Notes under the pieces: generated by a model
What the model was told of the DNA's origin: nothing
The model's input: the letters and a program-made list of their open reading frames with translations, nothing else
Database searches by the model: none
NCBI GenBank assembly: GCA_900769325.1
Contig: CAAGGF010000013.1
Location: 1-13,937, forward strand
DNA length: 13,937 bases
Source: Spirochaetia bacterium
Lineage (GTDB): Bacteria; Spirochaetota; Spirochaetia; Treponematales; Treponemataceae
Reading direction: 5' to 3'
In this document: positions 13,654-13,937 of the stretch, piece by piece
How the letters are laid out: every line of letters begins with the position of its first letter
Position numbering within the stretch: position 1 is the stretch's first letter
Program-made: the position numbers and the translations under genes

Positions 13654-13681
13654 TTGACAAACTGTTTTTTTTTTTTAGAAT
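13654..13681 (+). promoter_or_regulatory. Promoter of the lipoprotein gene
   Basis: Perfect TTGACA at 13654-13659 and TAGAAT at 13676-13681 with a 16-bp spacer that includes a run of 12 T. The run could make expression vary by slippage. Confidence 0.6.
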
Positions 13682-13709
13682 ATAGTACTTTTTTTTTAAG
13701 GAGATAATT

Positions 13710-13937
13710 ATGAAAAATAGAATAGGAGTATTGCTAATTTTATTAGTAACGGTGTGTTATAGTTGTAAACAAGAAACTCATGAACATATTTTCAGTGAAT
13801 GGACTATAGTTAAATCTGCAACAGAAGAATCTGAAGGTATTCAAGAAAGATATTGTGAGGTTTGTGAATTTAAAGAACAACAATTTATTGCTAAATTGGA
13901 ACATACACATAAATATTCTGAAGATTGGTCAAAAGAT
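13710..13937 (+). CDS. Putative lipoprotein with His/Cys-patterned repeat, 3' end outside window
   Basis: The 76 codons visible start with ATG 13710 after AAGGAGA. The N-terminus is a lipoprotein signal: MKNR, a hydrophobic stretch (IGVLLILLVTV), then CYSC with C19 (less likely C16) as the lipidated cysteine. This is a relaxed lipobox of the kind common in spirochaetes. The mature part begins HEHIFSEWT, then EGIQERYCEVCEFKE and HTHKYSEDWSKD. The H-x-H-x-(F/Y)-S-E-x-W motif occurs twice, 47 residues apart, around a CxxC, a pattern I associate with repeat-bearing secreted proteins of treponemes and some Firmicutes. It would sit on a membrane surface. Function unknown; metal binding by the CxxC and His pairs is a guess. 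Confidence 0.75.
   Translation, partial: MKNRIGVLLILLVTVCYSCKQETHEHIFSEWTIVKSATEESEGIQERYCEVCEFKEQQFIAKLEHTHKYSEDWSKD

Noticed and set aside
1..13937. CRISPR array, rRNA or tRNA genes
   Set aside because: No regularly spaced direct repeats and no conserved RNA gene sequence were seen on either strand.

Overview
The window is AT-rich and fits a host-associated spirochaete, most likely a Treponema. The support is a three-gene sodium-pump decarboxylase operon with a close match to known OadB sequence, a lipoprotein with a relaxed lipobox, and an ISNCY-type transposase. The genus is inferred from gene content and style, not from a marker gene.

Layout. (1) 5-1439: a complete insertion sequence with 20-bp perfect terminal inverted repeats, one DDE transposase, and a second, tandem copy of the repeat at the left end. 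(2) 1497-5629: a housekeeping module. A promoter and leader hairpin precede oadG, oadA and oadB, the membrane-bound biotin-dependent oxaloacetate decarboxylase that exports Na+. OadA carries two biotinyl domains instead of one. OadB has an unusual N-terminal extension. A strong hairpin terminator closes the operon. (3) 5667-7870, minus strand: an Abi_2/HEPN-like abortive-infection protein with a doubtful C-terminus, an AAA_14/DUF4143 ATPase behind a promoter embedded in a perfect inverted repeat, and what looks like the first codons of a lost type I restriction subunit (hsdR). (4) 7936-11712: a small membrane-anchored protein that appears to need a -1 frameshift at an in-phase T TTA AAC heptamer, then a 1002-aa UvrD/Rep helicase with an acidic linker and a Cys/His-rich C-terminal domain, then a 76-aa membrane-anchored protein and a terminator. 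(5) 11838-12143: a broken N-terminal HTH half of a WYL-type regulator. (6) 12242-13497: an overlapping pair made of an unrecognised 127-aa protein and an ADP-ribosylglycohydrolase, followed by a structured 3' element. (7) 13710-end: the start of a lipoprotein with a His/Cys-patterned repeat.

Regions 3 to 6 look like an accessory, partly decayed defence or stress island beside a core metabolic operon. The main new point is a 17-bp dyad (AYGACA-NNTCT-TGKCRT) that occurs three times. Each copy lies just upstream of a likely -10 box: before the frameshifted gene and helicase, before the 76-aa gene, and, more weakly, before the ADP-ribosylglycohydrolase pair. This suggests one small local regulon joining a membrane peptide, a helicase and ADP-ribose chemistry. 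The regulator is not identified. No tRNA, rRNA or CRISPR array was seen.
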